Shown: one piece after another, positions 1-10,262 of the stretch | How the letters are laid out: every line of letters begins with the position of its first letter | Position numbering within the stretch: the first letter of the stretch is position 1 | Translations under genes and position numbers: made by a program | Notes under the pieces: generated by a model | Databases searched by the model: none | What the model was told of the DNA's origin: nothing | What the model saw: only the letters and a program-made list of their open reading frames with translations | NCBI GenBank assembly: GCA_911728435.2 | Contig: OU452201.1 | Coordinates: 8,122,001-8,186,000 of the forward strand | Origin: Apoderus coryli | Taxonomy: Eukaryota > Arthropoda > Insecta > Coleoptera > Attelabidae | Direction of reading: 5' to 3' | DNA length: 64,000 bases

Positions 1-243
1 CATTTGGAGAACATATTGGGATCTATTAGTAATATATGAATGGATTAGCGAAACAGATCTAGCTCCAAGCCCAAACAAAGTAAGCTTGTTCAACAGAACC
101 ACGTGATTTATTCTGTCAAATGCTTTGGCAAAGTCCGTGTAAATCACATCGACCTGCCCTCCTCCATCAACAGTTTCTGAAGTAAATTGTGTAAACACAG
201 ACAGATCAGTAAGCGTGGACCTGCCACCGATAAAACCGTGTTG
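1..243 (-). pseudogene. LINE (non-LTR retrotransposon) reverse transcriptase fragment
   Basis: The minus strand is open throughout and reads as the first part of a non-LTR reverse transcriptase. It starts with QHGFIGGRST, the conserved block before the palm, then IYTDFAKAFDRINH, the motif A strand whose Asp binds catalytic metal, and runs on to YITNRSQYVLQM at the window edge. The homology stops abruptly near 243, where AT-rich DNA begins, so the 5' side is truncated or rearranged. The 3' side continues beyond position 1. The class resembles jockey-type LINEs. The LINE at 26950-27780 begins almost exactly where this fragment stops, so the two are complementary pieces of the same kind of ORF2, but they need not be the same family. 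The copy is probably dead. Confidence 0.85.
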
Positions 244-418
244 ATTTATTTATAATAAATTCATAATTTAGTTGTAAAATAATTAGTGACGAAATAACTA
301 AAAAGAAACACACATTTGTTAATTTTTTTTTCCTATACTTTTTTTAAATAAAAGTCAAATTTACAAACTCAGAATACGTATCTAATAATTTATTAGCAAA
401 TGATAATTTATTACATAC

Positions 419-525
419 CTCAACGCTGGAAAATAGAGGTACTACACCGTGATCTTGCGCAAATACGGTAAGCCAATAATGGTTCTTGGTTTCGATGTCC
501 AATATCGCTGATGTCTTGATAATTC
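419..525 (-). CDS. Cadherin-repeat exon of a Fat-like cadherin (host gene)
   Basis: This is a 107-nt exon on the minus strand with a polypyrimidine tract and CAG acceptor just above 525 and a GTATGT donor just below 419. One frame is fully open: two bases, then 35 codons. The peptide has the cadherin-repeat pattern [22 protein letters not shown] and VPL. The LDxE and AxDxG motifs are Ca2+-binding positions of an extracellular cadherin domain, and YWLTVxAxDxGxVPL is typical of Fat and Fat-like (kugelei/FAT3 type) giant cadherins. Such proteins are single-pass adhesion receptors with dozens of tandem repeats. The exon starts in phase 1 and ends on a codon boundary. Upstream exons should lie at higher coordinates; none was recognised, so a very long, transposon-filled intron is likely. 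The LINE at 1-243 lies in the next intron. Confidence 0.85.
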
Positions 526-2074
526 CTGAAAATATAAAAAAATAATAATGAATATAATATGTATCAAACTAGAAACAACATTAACCATTGTTATAGGTTT
601 TTAAAATCATATAATTCCAAATCACCGCTGATTATTATAGTTGGTTAAGGTTGTCCTGCTAATTGGGTAGATTCTAGGAATCTTAGACCGATTTTTTATT
701 ATTATAAATAAATTAAATGTAAGAAAAAGCAAAAACTATAAAAAATGACCTTTAATATATCTGAACATTTAAATAATCTCTTTTTGCATATACTGCTAGT
801 AATATGGGTATCACAATAATAAATCCGAATAAATTTCCATTAAAAATTTTTCAGTCAATTTTTTTAGCTAATTAATAAATTCAACTGGAACATTTTCTCT
901 TAATCCAGAGTAGGAAAAAAATTGTGGAAATAATGAAAATAATAACCACCCACAGTTTTATTCCATTTATTTAATATTTTTTGCCAATTATAAGCACCTC
1001 TTCATGATATAGCTATGTATAGGATTTTCTGTTTTATAAAAGATAGAAAGACCTCTTTTTTTTTATTTTGTAGGTATACAATGTGCTGTACAGAGTCTCT
1101 TCTTGGTATCATTCATATTCATGCTCTGATAGGATCTAAATGTGCCAATTAGCTGGGCTTCAACCGCTAGAACAATTATTTATATTCAATTTCATCGTTC
1201 CACTTTGCAATGAAAGGTAGAATTCTGTTAATGTACGGGATATTTATAAAAGAAGCCATAAATAATGTTAAGCTTTTAAAACCGGCAAAATTTAATTTTT
1301 TTAAAGAGGATTTTTTATGTTGTGCCTAACTATTAGAAGTCATATATATGAAAGTCCAACTTGTGCTATAGAAGTATTATTTCTACGGTTAGAGTCCAAA
1401 CGTGTGGTGAGACACTAGTCGTAAATACTGAGATGATAAATAGAGAGATAAACTCAAAGTATCGATAAAGAATTAAAGATCAGTTCTCAAAAACGAACTA
1501 AATAATGTTAAATAATAGCAAAAATTGCCATAAGTATGAAGACAAAATAGAAATAAGTTTATTTATCTAAGAAAGAGTGTCTAAACCAATCTTATAATAG
1601 GAATATTTTGCAATTAGGTACATAAAAATGAAATCTTAATTCACCATAAAATTTGGTCTTTCGTCCATAATTAAATTTGAATACAACGCTTTGTTGAGAT
1701 AGACAGTGATTTTCTTACCGATATGCGAAATTTGAGTCATATATGTTTGGGACAGCCTGTTTGCTGAATAATAAAAATAGTTCAGTTCCTGTGAAAATTT
1801 GTTGTCGCCTCATCGAACGTGAAAGGGCATAATGAAATTTTCCGCATTATTGGAAAATTTTGATGAAAGCATCCTGGAAGTTGTTAAGATGTTTTTTTTG
1901 TACTTATTGATTAGTTCTTGTGTTTAGATTTTTTATAGAAATTTAGTTTCATAAAATAGTCTAAAGGAAATTCCTCCAAGATGTGTTTGAAATAGAAAAA
2001 TAATTTAAAAAAAAGACAGGTCAATTACAAAGGATAATAAGGAATAAAAGGATAATTGTACACAATGTCAATTA
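526..2074. other. AT-rich non-coding stretch, probably intronic
   Basis: Directly upstream of the cadherin exon in gene orientation. No coding signature, tRNA or clear transposon end was seen; only AT-rich unique-looking sequence with short homopolymer runs. Confidence 0.5.
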
Positions 2075-2165
2075 AATAGTATCTATATTGTGCAACGAAC
2101 ATGAAATGACGTATATTTCCGATGAGTATGATACGAGTAGTTTGCAAGCAGAATTAAAATCTGCA
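2075..2165 (-). repeat. Truncated copy (C) of the palindrome element's terminal arm
   Basis: On the minus strand this ends in GATACTATT at 2075. Read on the plus strand it runs through TTGTGCAACGAACATGAAAT and a related ATTTCC...GAGTATGAT stretch, then diverges after about 90 bases. The same arm forms the terminal palindrome of the elements at 3534-3990 and 34881-35487. Only one arm is present, so this is a broken third copy. Confidence 0.75.
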
Positions 2166-3533
2166 TCTCGTCAAAGCAAAATTTACAGTTAAGTTCATAA
2201 ATTTTACTGAGAATTTAAGCCGCCTTGAACACAAGTATTTTGATTCTCTCCAGATTGAGCGTCAGTATTTATAAAATTTATTTGGTGAGTTTTTAAAATA
2301 TGTTTTATATGTCAAAAGTTATTTTTGTAGCAAAATTTATGAAACTCGATTTTCAACTCCCAACTATACTTTTTAAGTTTTCTAGTAAACTTTCTCTGTT
2401 TACCGCACAGTGAGAATAAATAACAATAATATAAATTACGAATTATTAATAGGAATTTATCCATATGCAAATTTTGAAATGCAAGCGAGTTCCTGGGTAT
2501 CTTAAAACTAAAATTGCTGAGTAAATAGTATGAATGCGGAAAATTTATATCAAATAACTTATGGGGTTTGTTTGACCATAGCAAATATCATGAATGTACA
2601 GACGGAAATAGTATGGCTATTTTAATAAAATTATAAAGTTTGTTAGCGAAGAGTAAATTGGAAGCAGTAAAACGTTATTCTGGATTATTAGTTTTATGGT
2701 GTTTTTGATGTGATTTACAATTTAAAAGATTACACAGATGTGCATAAAAATGACTATATCTTTATTTTCGTTTTTTTTTTTAAATTGAAAGTTTTTTTAT
2801 TATCTCCACCAACATGAATTCAGTTCTGTTTTTTCCAATTACAATTATTTTTTTGGTATTGAGGTTGATATGCTAATACAATAAGCTAATACAATATGCT
2901 AATACAATAAGATTTTTTATTTCTACATTACAAAGTTATTTTAATTTCGCCATTGCATCTTATTGAGGTTTCTGAAAACAGCTGTATTAGCAAAATCGAA
3001 AACTAACACTTCAATAAACTTCTTTTTCTTATATTACCTTATTGACACAAATTCTTATTTAAAATTTGATGAGCTGTATAATAAAAAAAAAGACTACTAC
3101 AAAGACATAACATGGTATATACATTCAGTACACACAAAATGCAAAAAAAATGAACTATATAGGTACTATCCTTCTTACACTTTTAATTTGTTTTTTAGCC
3201 TTGGCTTTATAACTGATAAAAACCGTTTATTATGAATCTCAGATTTTAAAAGATAGAAATTATATGATATGACTGAAAAACACAAACAATATTTGCATTT
3301 TCAACTTGAACTTTATCTTCTTTTCTGCATCTGTTGACGTAATTTTCATGTGCTTTCCGGTATAGTTTGTAATTCTTTGCTTACATTAAAAAGTTGGATG
3401 CTGAAGTGGAAAACAAGTTATCAACTACTCAAAGTAAGTCTATAGTTCTATTTATTTTTATACCAAAGAAACACAGAAATGCGACGACAAATTTAAAAAA
3501 TAGTAAATGTGTTTTTGTTTCGTTATAATTAAT
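2166..3533. other. AT-rich non-coding stretch
   Basis: No gene is supported. Near 2870-2912 the phrase GCTAATACAATA is repeated three times in tandem-like fashion. The open frame at 2963-3235 is AT-driven and resembles nothing I recognise. Confidence 0.4.
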
Positions 3534-3616
3534 TTTTTCTACGACTGTCTTTAAATGCCTTTATTATATGTTCAATCATGATTTGAAAATGTAGTACATT
3601 GTAATGCTGTTTTTCA

Positions 3617-3675
3617 TTTACCCGTGCACAACAAATATTTCCCACTAGTAGAAATATTCATTACGCACGGGTAAA
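3617..3675. repeat. Internal hairpin of copy A
   Basis: Arms around CCCGTGC and GCACGGG with an imperfect middle. The equivalent hairpin in copy B (35196-35268) is nearly perfect. Confidence 0.75.
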
Positions 3676-3854
3676 TTTTTTGGTAATGACAAAAGTAACG
3701 TCGGCCATGAGGAATCACCATAGCAACGCCGACAATACAAACACACAAAATTGACAGTTTAAGTATTTATAATTAATAATAAGTTTCGAAAAACAAATAT
3801 TTTCCTAAAAATTATGTTTAATTTATTCAAAAGCATTAAAACAGTCGTAGAAAA

Positions 3855-3988
3855 AGTATAGTGTGAAACTCACATGAAATGACCATTTCCTAATCGTATG
3901 ATTTGCAGCACTCGCCTGCGGCTCATGCTGCAAACGATCATACTCGTAGGAAATATATCTCATTTCATGTTCGTTGCACAATATACTA
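3855..3988. repeat. Terminal palindrome of copy A
   Basis: Imperfect palindrome with arms AGTATAGTGTG...ACATGAAATGA and TCATTTCATGT...CACAATATACT and a GC-rich tip near CGCCTGCGGCTC. It is shared at near identity with 35349-35484, and one arm recurs at 2075-2165. Confidence 0.8.
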
Positions 3989-3990
3989 TT

Positions 3991-5342
3991 TCATTATGCA
4001 ATTTGCTCGAAAGTTAAAAAAATAATCTACCCTTTATTTCATATATTCAAAATCAAAATAAATTGAAACTCAGCCGTTGAAATATATTGGACATACGGTA
4101 TTATTTTCCGACACTAGTGTATCTATGATGGGAAAAAAATTTCGGAAGAAGAGATAATCATTATATAGGTACATTTACAAACCAGTATGTTTTAAGTTCG
4201 TTTTCCGAGATTTCTTTTCACAGCAGTGGCAGTAGTTGGGTAGAAGTCGAACACAAAAAGAAAAAACACAAATTTGAATGCTAGGAGACTATAAATTTAA
4301 GGGTCTTGTGTAAAGGAATATACGCCAAAAGCTTTAAAAATATGTCTGTTGCATATATACCACTGTCATCTACAATGGCAAATAATATTTAATGGAAGAG
4401 ACATCAACTTCTTAGTCTGATACAGTGTGAGAATGAAATTTAATTTCCTTTTTGAAGAGGTCCGTATTAGAATGTAAGCACAATCTTTTTTTTTTAATTT
4501 ATCGTTCAGCAAAAAGCAACCAACCCACAATATATCTATTTTTTTGGGCGGAAATTTGTGATTATTTTGATGTTATTATGCTAAAAATAAATTGCAATTC
4601 AACTAATGAATAATTACGAAAATATTGTCGGTTGGTTGCTTTAGATAAAAAATTTTGTATTTAGTCTGCCTTTGTTTGGGTTGTTTTTAAAACATTTTTG
4701 CCACCCTGTTGGTATGGATATCCCTGAAAACGAACAGGACGCTTTGCCAAGTTCTACCAAGCGAAAAATAATAATTCTCATTGGGACATTTTTGTCGGAC
4801 GCTATATAAATCGTTTTTCATGCTGTTATATTTTTCTTACTTTTGGATCCTAAGTTTTAATAGGTCTTAAATGATATATTAGTAAGTACAGTACAACACG
4901 TACTGAGAAAATAAAGTTTATCTTCTGCAGAGTTTTTAATGTGGAATAACTAACTTTAAAGTTACTTGGTAAATAAGAATAAAAAGCGCTCGTAAAATTT
5001 TAAAATAAGTTAAGACGTATGGTAGCGACGTGGTTGAATTATAAGAAGGATAATGTTTTATTTTGATCAGAGTTATATTAACTGAATGCACTAAAATAAA
5101 TGGTTTTCGTTTTGTCAATGTTATTGTGTTCTATTGCATCATCCTGGGCTATACACGAGGATGTTAATTAAATACAAATACTGCTTATTTTAGAATCTGG
5201 CTCAATTTATGTTTTGGTACTTTCTGCATCCTCTTCAGTATATACACAAATATTAAATATGTTATTTCACGGCGTTAAAATAGATTTGTCACCCTTAAAT
5301 AATAACGTAAATATCAATAAACACTGTGATCAAGAAATATAA
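3991..5342. other. AT-rich non-coding stretch
   Basis: No gene, RNA or repeat boundary supported. The only long frame (4936-5118, minus) has no recognisable motif. Confidence 0.4.
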
Positions 5343-5590
5343 ATTGTGTTAGCCCTTATTCACTCTAATCTTCAACGAAAACGAGTAAAAGGTCGTACGT
5401 ATCTCCTCCGAAGAAAGACAATTGTAAAATATGTCATGTGTTTTAACATACAGTTAAATGTTGAGAATAGTCGGAAGGTTACTTTTCGTGAGGCTCCTTT
5501 GAATCGTCACATTTTTCATTAAAGTAAAGTCAGTAGAAAAGAAAACAGATTTGTGTGTTATTCTTATGGAATCTACTCGATTAAACAACA
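5343..5590 (+). repeat. Dispersed repeat, partner of 11395-11640 (inverted)
   Basis: Read on the plus strand, this matches the reverse complement of 11395-11640 over about 245 bases. Shared phrases include AGCCCTTATTCACT, CGTACGTATCTCCTCCGA and TTTTTCATTAAAGTAAAGTC, with several small indels. The 11.4 kb copy lies inside the longer P-like/THAP copy, in a part missing from the second THAP copy, so this may be an independent insertion family. Neither copy keeps a long reading frame. Confidence 0.75.
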
Positions 5591-5656
5591 TACCAACTTA
5601 CAATGCTTTGCTGCCAGAATGTCTTTCGAATTATCTCTATCCTACACCTCGTACTT

Positions 5657-5936
5657 ATTATTTCTGCAATAGCGTAATTAATCCGAAATCTGTTTACAAT
5701 CGAAACACGTGAATATGCTAATTTGAACATAAACTCAATATCCCCAAGTTTATTTTATTTTATTTTTTCAAAAATAATTTCTTTGTCGAAAAAATCCATA
5801 TTAATTATATTTCATTCAATTCAATTTATTCAAAATCTGACAACATATAAGAAAAATTACGAAAAGCGCCGTTGCCACACTTTATTTGAAAAATTCAATC
5901 TACTAATTATTTCCGCAATAGCGTAATCAATCCGAA
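5657..5936. repeat. Pair of 31-bp direct repeats
   Basis: A 31-bp unit containing GCAATAGCGTAA occurs at 5657-5687 and again at 5906-5936 with two or three mismatches. It sits just upstream of the hammerhead motif and could be part of the same retroelement. Confidence 0.6.
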
Positions 5937-6113
5937 TTCAATTTATACACTCAAAACAAGTTCAAATACCTGTTTAACTTAAATTTGCATTAAAATAAAG
6001 AAATGTAATAATCTCATAACATTCAACAATAAGATAATTAGAATTAAATGGTCAAGTTCTCAACTAATGTCCTAATGTATTAACACCATTTAATGAAAGA
6101 TTAAAGTCTAAGA

Positions 6114-6156
6114 GCCACTGAAGATGGAATCTGTTTGGTTCCGAAACATGTCTGGC
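6114..6156 (+). ncRNA. Hammerhead ribozyme motif, Penelope-like retroelement type
   Basis: All conserved parts of a minimal hammerhead are present in order. Stem I is GCCA (6114-6117) pairing with TGGC (6153-6156). The first core strand CTGAAGA (6118-6124) matches CUGANGA. Stem II is built from GGAA and TTCC. The second core strand is GAAA (6143-6146). Stem III is only two pairs (AC with GT), followed by the GTC cleavage triplet ending at 6152. The very short stem III is typical of hammerheads in the pseudo-LTRs of Penelope-like elements. In that family the ribozyme self-cleaves the element RNA. No reverse transcriptase or GIY-YIG domain was found nearby, so this is likely a truncated element end. 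Confidence 0.7.
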
Positions 6157-6790
6157 ATTTATTTATTTTATTTTTGGCGTATAAAGAATCTAATTTGTAG
6201 AGAAGACGTGATTTATTTCAAATATAATAACATTTTAAATTAATTCCGATTCGTGAAAGCAAATAAACTATTTTGACATAATTTTGTTAATGTTTGTTAT
6301 AAATAATTTCTAATTTTTAGAGGAAAACATCGCACAACAACTAGAATAATAAATATTTCAGATGTCGTCGTTGTGTTTCTCAAGTTACATTTCGGTAAAA
6401 CTAGATTTTAATTTCCGGCCATTATGAGGTAAAACTTTTACCATAAAACATAATATTAATAATAACATTTGACAGTGTGCGCGATAGCTTAAGTTTATAA
6501 ATTCTAAAACACCAATAATATTTACAGCTAAGAACAGGGGAGTTTTGTATGTAAGACGATGTAGTAGTTTATAAGTTTTGAAATGTTTGAATTTAGCAAA
6601 ATTTAATTTTCCATCTTTTGTAGACATGAAATTTCAAGCTGCCTAATTTGCATCAGGCAAACTTTTCCCAACATTTTAATCAACCTTTATTAGACAGCAT
6701 GTACTGGTTTAATAAGTTTCTTGTATAAATACTACTTCGCCAAACTCAGTGAAAATGCCATTATAGTGTAATACCGAACGAATTTGTAGG

Positions 6791-6914
6791 TAAAATGTAT
6801 ACAAAGGCTGTGATTTTTGCTCGGAGTCCATAAAGCTGACAGACGTCAAAAAGTTTGCTTGTGGAATAATAAATTAAATAAACTGGTGGCCTTTAGGCCT
6901 TGTATACATTTTAT
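6791..6914. repeat. Small inverted repeat (hairpin)
   Basis: TAAAATGTATACAAAGGC at the left and its reverse complement, minus one base, at 6898-6914. Possibly a small MITE; no target duplication was resolved. Confidence 0.5.
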
Positions 6915-7111
6915 ATCACAGTCTTTTCTTAGGCTAAAATTATGTAATGTTAGCATTTAGTTTAGAAAATATGATTTTATTAACATTTTAACCCTCTTTA
7001 TACACCGTTCACCTACCCCCTATGAATGCCAAAATCTAATCAGTTCCTTGACTTTTTTTGGCAATATTTTGGGAACCACAACAATAAATTAACAAAATTT
7101 TGTGTTGGTCG

Positions 7112-7222
7112 GCGCATGTTTTTTTACAAGAAAAAAAATATTCTTTAGACCTAACAGTAAATTTTGATCAGCGCGTACATGAGGGGGAAGCCTTTTTTCT
7201 TGTAAAAAAAAAACATGCAAAA
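7112..7222. repeat. Inverted repeat, possible MITE
   Basis: GCATGTTTTTTTACAAGAAAA at the left matches the reverse complement of TTTTCTTGTAAAAAAAAAACATGC at the right, apart from A/T run length. About 65 bases lie between the arms. No coding content. Confidence 0.55.
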
Positions 7223-8097
7223 AGAGAAAGTGGGTATAGAACATTGGACAGGTGAAATTATCTCGAGTGAAAATATTAGCAAAGATTTTGATTACAAAGA
7301 AAAGGGAAATATTATGAATACCAAATAAAACAAAACATTTTGCCTTTACCTTTTCCTTGTGAGCTGAAAATTTAACTTTTACGTTTGAAGAAAATACTTT
7401 ATCTTTTTTCTAAATACGGGCTATTGTATTTCGTAATATGTAAACATTATTCTGAAATTTTGTTTTAAACAAAATATAATTTACAATACTGTCTCACACA
7501 CAGTAGAGCAATTAAAAAAAGCTGATTTTTATTCTTAAATTAAAAAGAATAGTACAATATTAGATATAGTGTATCATCATTTTGCTACAGAATTTAGCAA
7601 TTACGAGGATCGGGTTCGGCTTTGTAAACACAAAACATTTTTGTAAAACATGTTTCGTGTAAATAGACACTCGTTATAACTTTGCGTTTCGTTCGTTTAC
7701 AATTAAGAACTTTTTATTATTATTATATGTTTTATTATTAGAACACAATGTGTCGGTAATGTCTTTGCTTTCTTCAGGTATATACAATTTACAAATTACA
7801 AGTACTATTGTCCTAATTACAAAAACAGGACGAAAACATAACATATACTTATACATATTATAATAATAATTGAAATTATTGAAATGCATTTTGTCACATG
7901 GGTGTGGGTACCCACAAATTCATTAAAACTTCATTAGCCATAATTATTTTCAAGACACTTTCGTTAATAGTTGCATTAAATGTCAATTATTATAACTCTA
8001 TTGTTTCATGACATTTAGTGACGTTTCATGGCTACCTAATTAAAATATAAAGAAAGAATCCAATTTTTCTAGAAACTTGATTTAATTTCGGAAATTT
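7223..8097. other. AT-rich non-coding stretch
   Basis: Nothing recognisable; no supported gene or repeat end. Confidence 0.35.
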
Positions 8098-8170
8098 AGG
8101 GATCTAGGAACATGGCATATCATTTGAAAGGAAATTGGAATGTCTTTCAGAAGATTTTATATTTGAGGAA
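8098..8170 (+). repeat. Relic related to the DD41D transposon inverted repeat
   Basis: The phrase CATATCATTTGAAAGGA followed by TTGGAATGTCTTTC parallels the terminal repeats of the transposon at 24270-26184, which have CATATCATTTGAAAGGACAC then AATTGTCTTTCTAATGAT at the same spacing. This is probably a diverged end of a related element. Confidence 0.5.
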
Positions 8171-8441
8171 ATTATTATATAGTAGATAATAATACAGTAG
8201 CTTGCGACCACTCGGTAACCTTATGGTTGAATCTGTCAAGACAGCTCATTTTTCTAAGATATTCTTCAACTACCAGCAAAATTTCCACAGTCTGCCTATA
8301 CAGGTGACCAAATGGTGAATATTGTCTAGAGACCTGATTTAGGCAACAATAAATGAAGAATAATTATGATTTATTCAAAAACAGTTGAAGATAGGTACAG
8401 AGAAGTATTAAGACAAAATACTCCAAAATTATAATTATATA

Positions 8442-8618
8442 CAGGGTGTTCCATTTGAAATATGAAAGTTGGGATCAACTTCTGGTATAACCGGAAGTGA
8501 CACATAGGCGAAAATATTTTAGAAGTACTTATATATTAGATTGACCTAACCGCATATTTCCAAAATGATATGTTGTCTCCATAAACGTATAATACGCCAT
8601 ACCTCGTGAGACACCCTG
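8442..8618. mobile_element. MITE with CAGGGTGT/ACACCCTG ends and TA flanks
   Basis: A 177-bp non-coding element starting CAGGGTGTTCC and ending GACACCCTG, flanked by TA on each side (8440-8441 and 8619-8620) as expected for a Tc1/mariner-type insertion. A related sequence, including flanking DNA with TTTATTCAAAAACAG, lies on the opposite strand at 27787-27975. Many other sites in the window carry the same end motif. Confidence 0.75.
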
Positions 8619-9002
8619 TATAAGTTTTATACCCTTTTACATTTTCAATTGAAGACACAACAAAATAATTCATAATTTCAGTTAAGGACGTCGAAAGACG
8701 CTTTTCATCAATAATTCATTATTAAATGGTAGTAGTGCAGTTTAGAGCCGCTTAAATTCAGTATTGACCCATATATGTCCGAGCAAGGAACATATTGATA
8801 ATATCCACTACTTAGCTAGAGCCTATAATATTTATGAGGAATGAGGACGTCTACCTTTTCATTACAAATAAGTAATAAATCAGCTAATTTTAATAAACAT
8901 TTCTTTTGAAGTTATTTCAGAATTTATTCTGTTTTTCTAGCTGCAATATTTCATGTCGCAATTCGACACAATAATGCTTTTAAAAAAACAGAAATAATTA
9001 CG

Positions 9003-9155
9003 CAACCGCTAAATTTTCAAATAGCAGCAGGGGACGAGTGATACATCATTTTAAAGAATTTTTTATCTGATTTACAGCGATAGGTTACATTTGATATTTG
9101 CCCCCATTCTCGAGAAAATTGCGTTTAAAATTTCACCAGTTAAGTAATTGGAACC
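9003..9155 (-). repeat. Dispersed repeat, partner of 54303-54456
   Basis: The reverse complement matches 54303-54456 over about 150 bases. Shared phrases include ACTGGTGAAATTTTAAA, GCAATTTTCTCGAGA and CCTATCGCTGTAAAT. It abuts the SINE that begins near 9190. No coding function is recognised. Confidence 0.75.
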
Positions 9156-9189
9156 TATAAGTCTTATTACAAAATAATACAGTAAAAGG

Positions 9190-9345
9190 TTTTTGGTGTC
9201 ATTGATAGAGCGTGCGCTTCGCATGCGGAAGGTTCTGGGTTCAAATCCCAGCTCTGGCAAAAAAATTTTCCTAATTTTTGTATAAAGTAGTTAATTTGTT
9301 ACGTTATTTCTTGTCAGGAAAGTTTTGGGGCGGACACTGTCGTGT
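9190..9345 (+). mobile_element. tRNA-derived SINE, copy 1
   Basis: A degenerate tRNA head carries a box A-like segment near 9194-9208 and a clean box B, GGTTCAAATCC, at 9238-9248. The 3' acceptor strand GCTCTGGC has no matching 5' strand, so this is not a working tRNA gene. The body that follows (AAAGTAGTTAATTTGTTACG, then GGAAAGTTTTGGGGCG) recurs in copy 2 at 56755-56990 on the minus strand, which shows a multi-copy SINE rather than a lone tRNA pseudogene. Copy 1 lacks a segment of about 100 bases present in copy 2. In such elements the boxes serve as an internal RNA polymerase III promoter. Confidence 0.8.
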
Positions 9346-9857
9346 GGTTTTTCCCTGTAACTAAAAGCTAAAACGCATTTGGAATAAGGGAACGAATGAA
9401 TACAATTTATGTAATTACATTTTTTTCTAATTCCTAAAATGTCGTTTTTAAGTATTAAGAGAGAACCTTTCTGCCATGTATTTGTTCTAGTCACGAACGC
9501 ATATGATATGCAGCAATGACAAAAAAAAAAGTAAAACTCAATGGAACTTTGTAACGATCAATCTTTGTATCCAGTATGTCAAAGCTCTTTTCAGTGCATT
9601 TTCTTTTGTGAATGTTGCCAAATTGGCTCGTTTGAAAAATAAAAGCAATGCTAAAAAAATGTATATGCTTTGTTAGCATAGAAACAATTCTTGGGCCTAA
9701 AAAATAGAACATATATGGGAAAGCGGCTTTCTTCAAAAAAGCGTAAAATAAGAGACATGACCAAAGGCATTTATTTCCATTCTGATATACCTACCTAATA
9801 CATTACTAAAACGTATATTATGTCTTTTGTAGGTATATGGTAATATACACAAAGAAG

Positions 9858-9932
9858 TTTAATAATAATAATAATAAGCTTTATTGTCTAACGGAGAAAC
9901 CATGGATAATAATGCATATAAATATATATATA
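9858..9932 (-). mobile_element. Truncated LINE 3' end with (TTA)n tail
   Basis: On the minus strand, AACAATAAAGCTTATTATTATT is a polyadenylation-like signal running straight into a TTA microsatellite tail, the usual 3' end of many jockey-type LINEs. A similar tail closes the LINE at 26593. Fewer than 80 bases survive. Confidence 0.5.
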
Positions 9933-10262
9933 CTGGGTAAACTATCACTTAGCACAAAAATTTTAACCACGGAATTATTATTCGATGTTTAAAAAATGGG
10001 ACAAACCTACGTTTATTCCCGGTAAATCAGCGCCTATTACAAACATTTTTCAAGATGGCTTCCAATATACGAACAGCTGTAGGAATAATTTTCGTTAATA
10101 ATACCTGATAAACAAGTCCATCTGAATTACTGCAGAATTGTACATTACTTCTTAGTTTTTGCAAACTCCTAAAACGATATTTTCGCATATTGCACTCGCA
10201 CTAACAATAATAACAAAAGATTACCACAAACACACTCCAAATGCCTGTTTATTATAGTTAAA
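9933..10262 (+). mobile_element. Partial copy 1 of the 1.1-kb repeat element (called Z)
   Basis: It starts after TA with CTGGGTAAACTATCAC and aligns with the reverse complement of 55948 downward. Shared blocks include AAAAATTTT-ACCAC, TATTCGATGTTTA, AATACCTGATAAA and CTAAAACGATATTTTCGCAT. The similarity fades near 10262 after AATGCCTGTTTA. No protein is recognisable. Confidence 0.7.

Larger units (their letters stand above)
3534..3990 (+). mobile_element. Palindrome element, copy A (non-autonomous)
   Basis: A 457-bp element. It begins TTTTTCTACGACTG (3534-3547), which recurs inverted at 3841-3856, so 3534-3856 is a segment bounded by inverted repeats. Inside is a hairpin at 3617-3675 with arms TTTACCCGTGC and GCACGGGTAAA. 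Beyond the inner repeat, 3855-3988 is an imperfect palindrome of about 130 bases with arms containing ACATGAAATGA and TCATTTCATGT and a GC-rich tip. The element ends ATACTATT at 3990. Compared with copy B (34881-35487) the terminal palindrome is in the same orientation, but the 3534-3856 segment is reversed. No protein is encoded. It shares its plan with the tyrosine recombinase region at 21497-23225. Confidence 0.8.

Noticed and set aside
7674..7889. 71-residue gene
   Set aside because: Low-complexity AT-rich frame (poly-Asn and Tyr) with no motif or splice context.
9196..9260. tRNA gene
   Set aside because: Only the 3' half has good tRNA features; the 5' acceptor strand is missing, the anticodon stem has a mismatch, and the same body follows another copy at 56.9 kb. 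Called a SINE instead.
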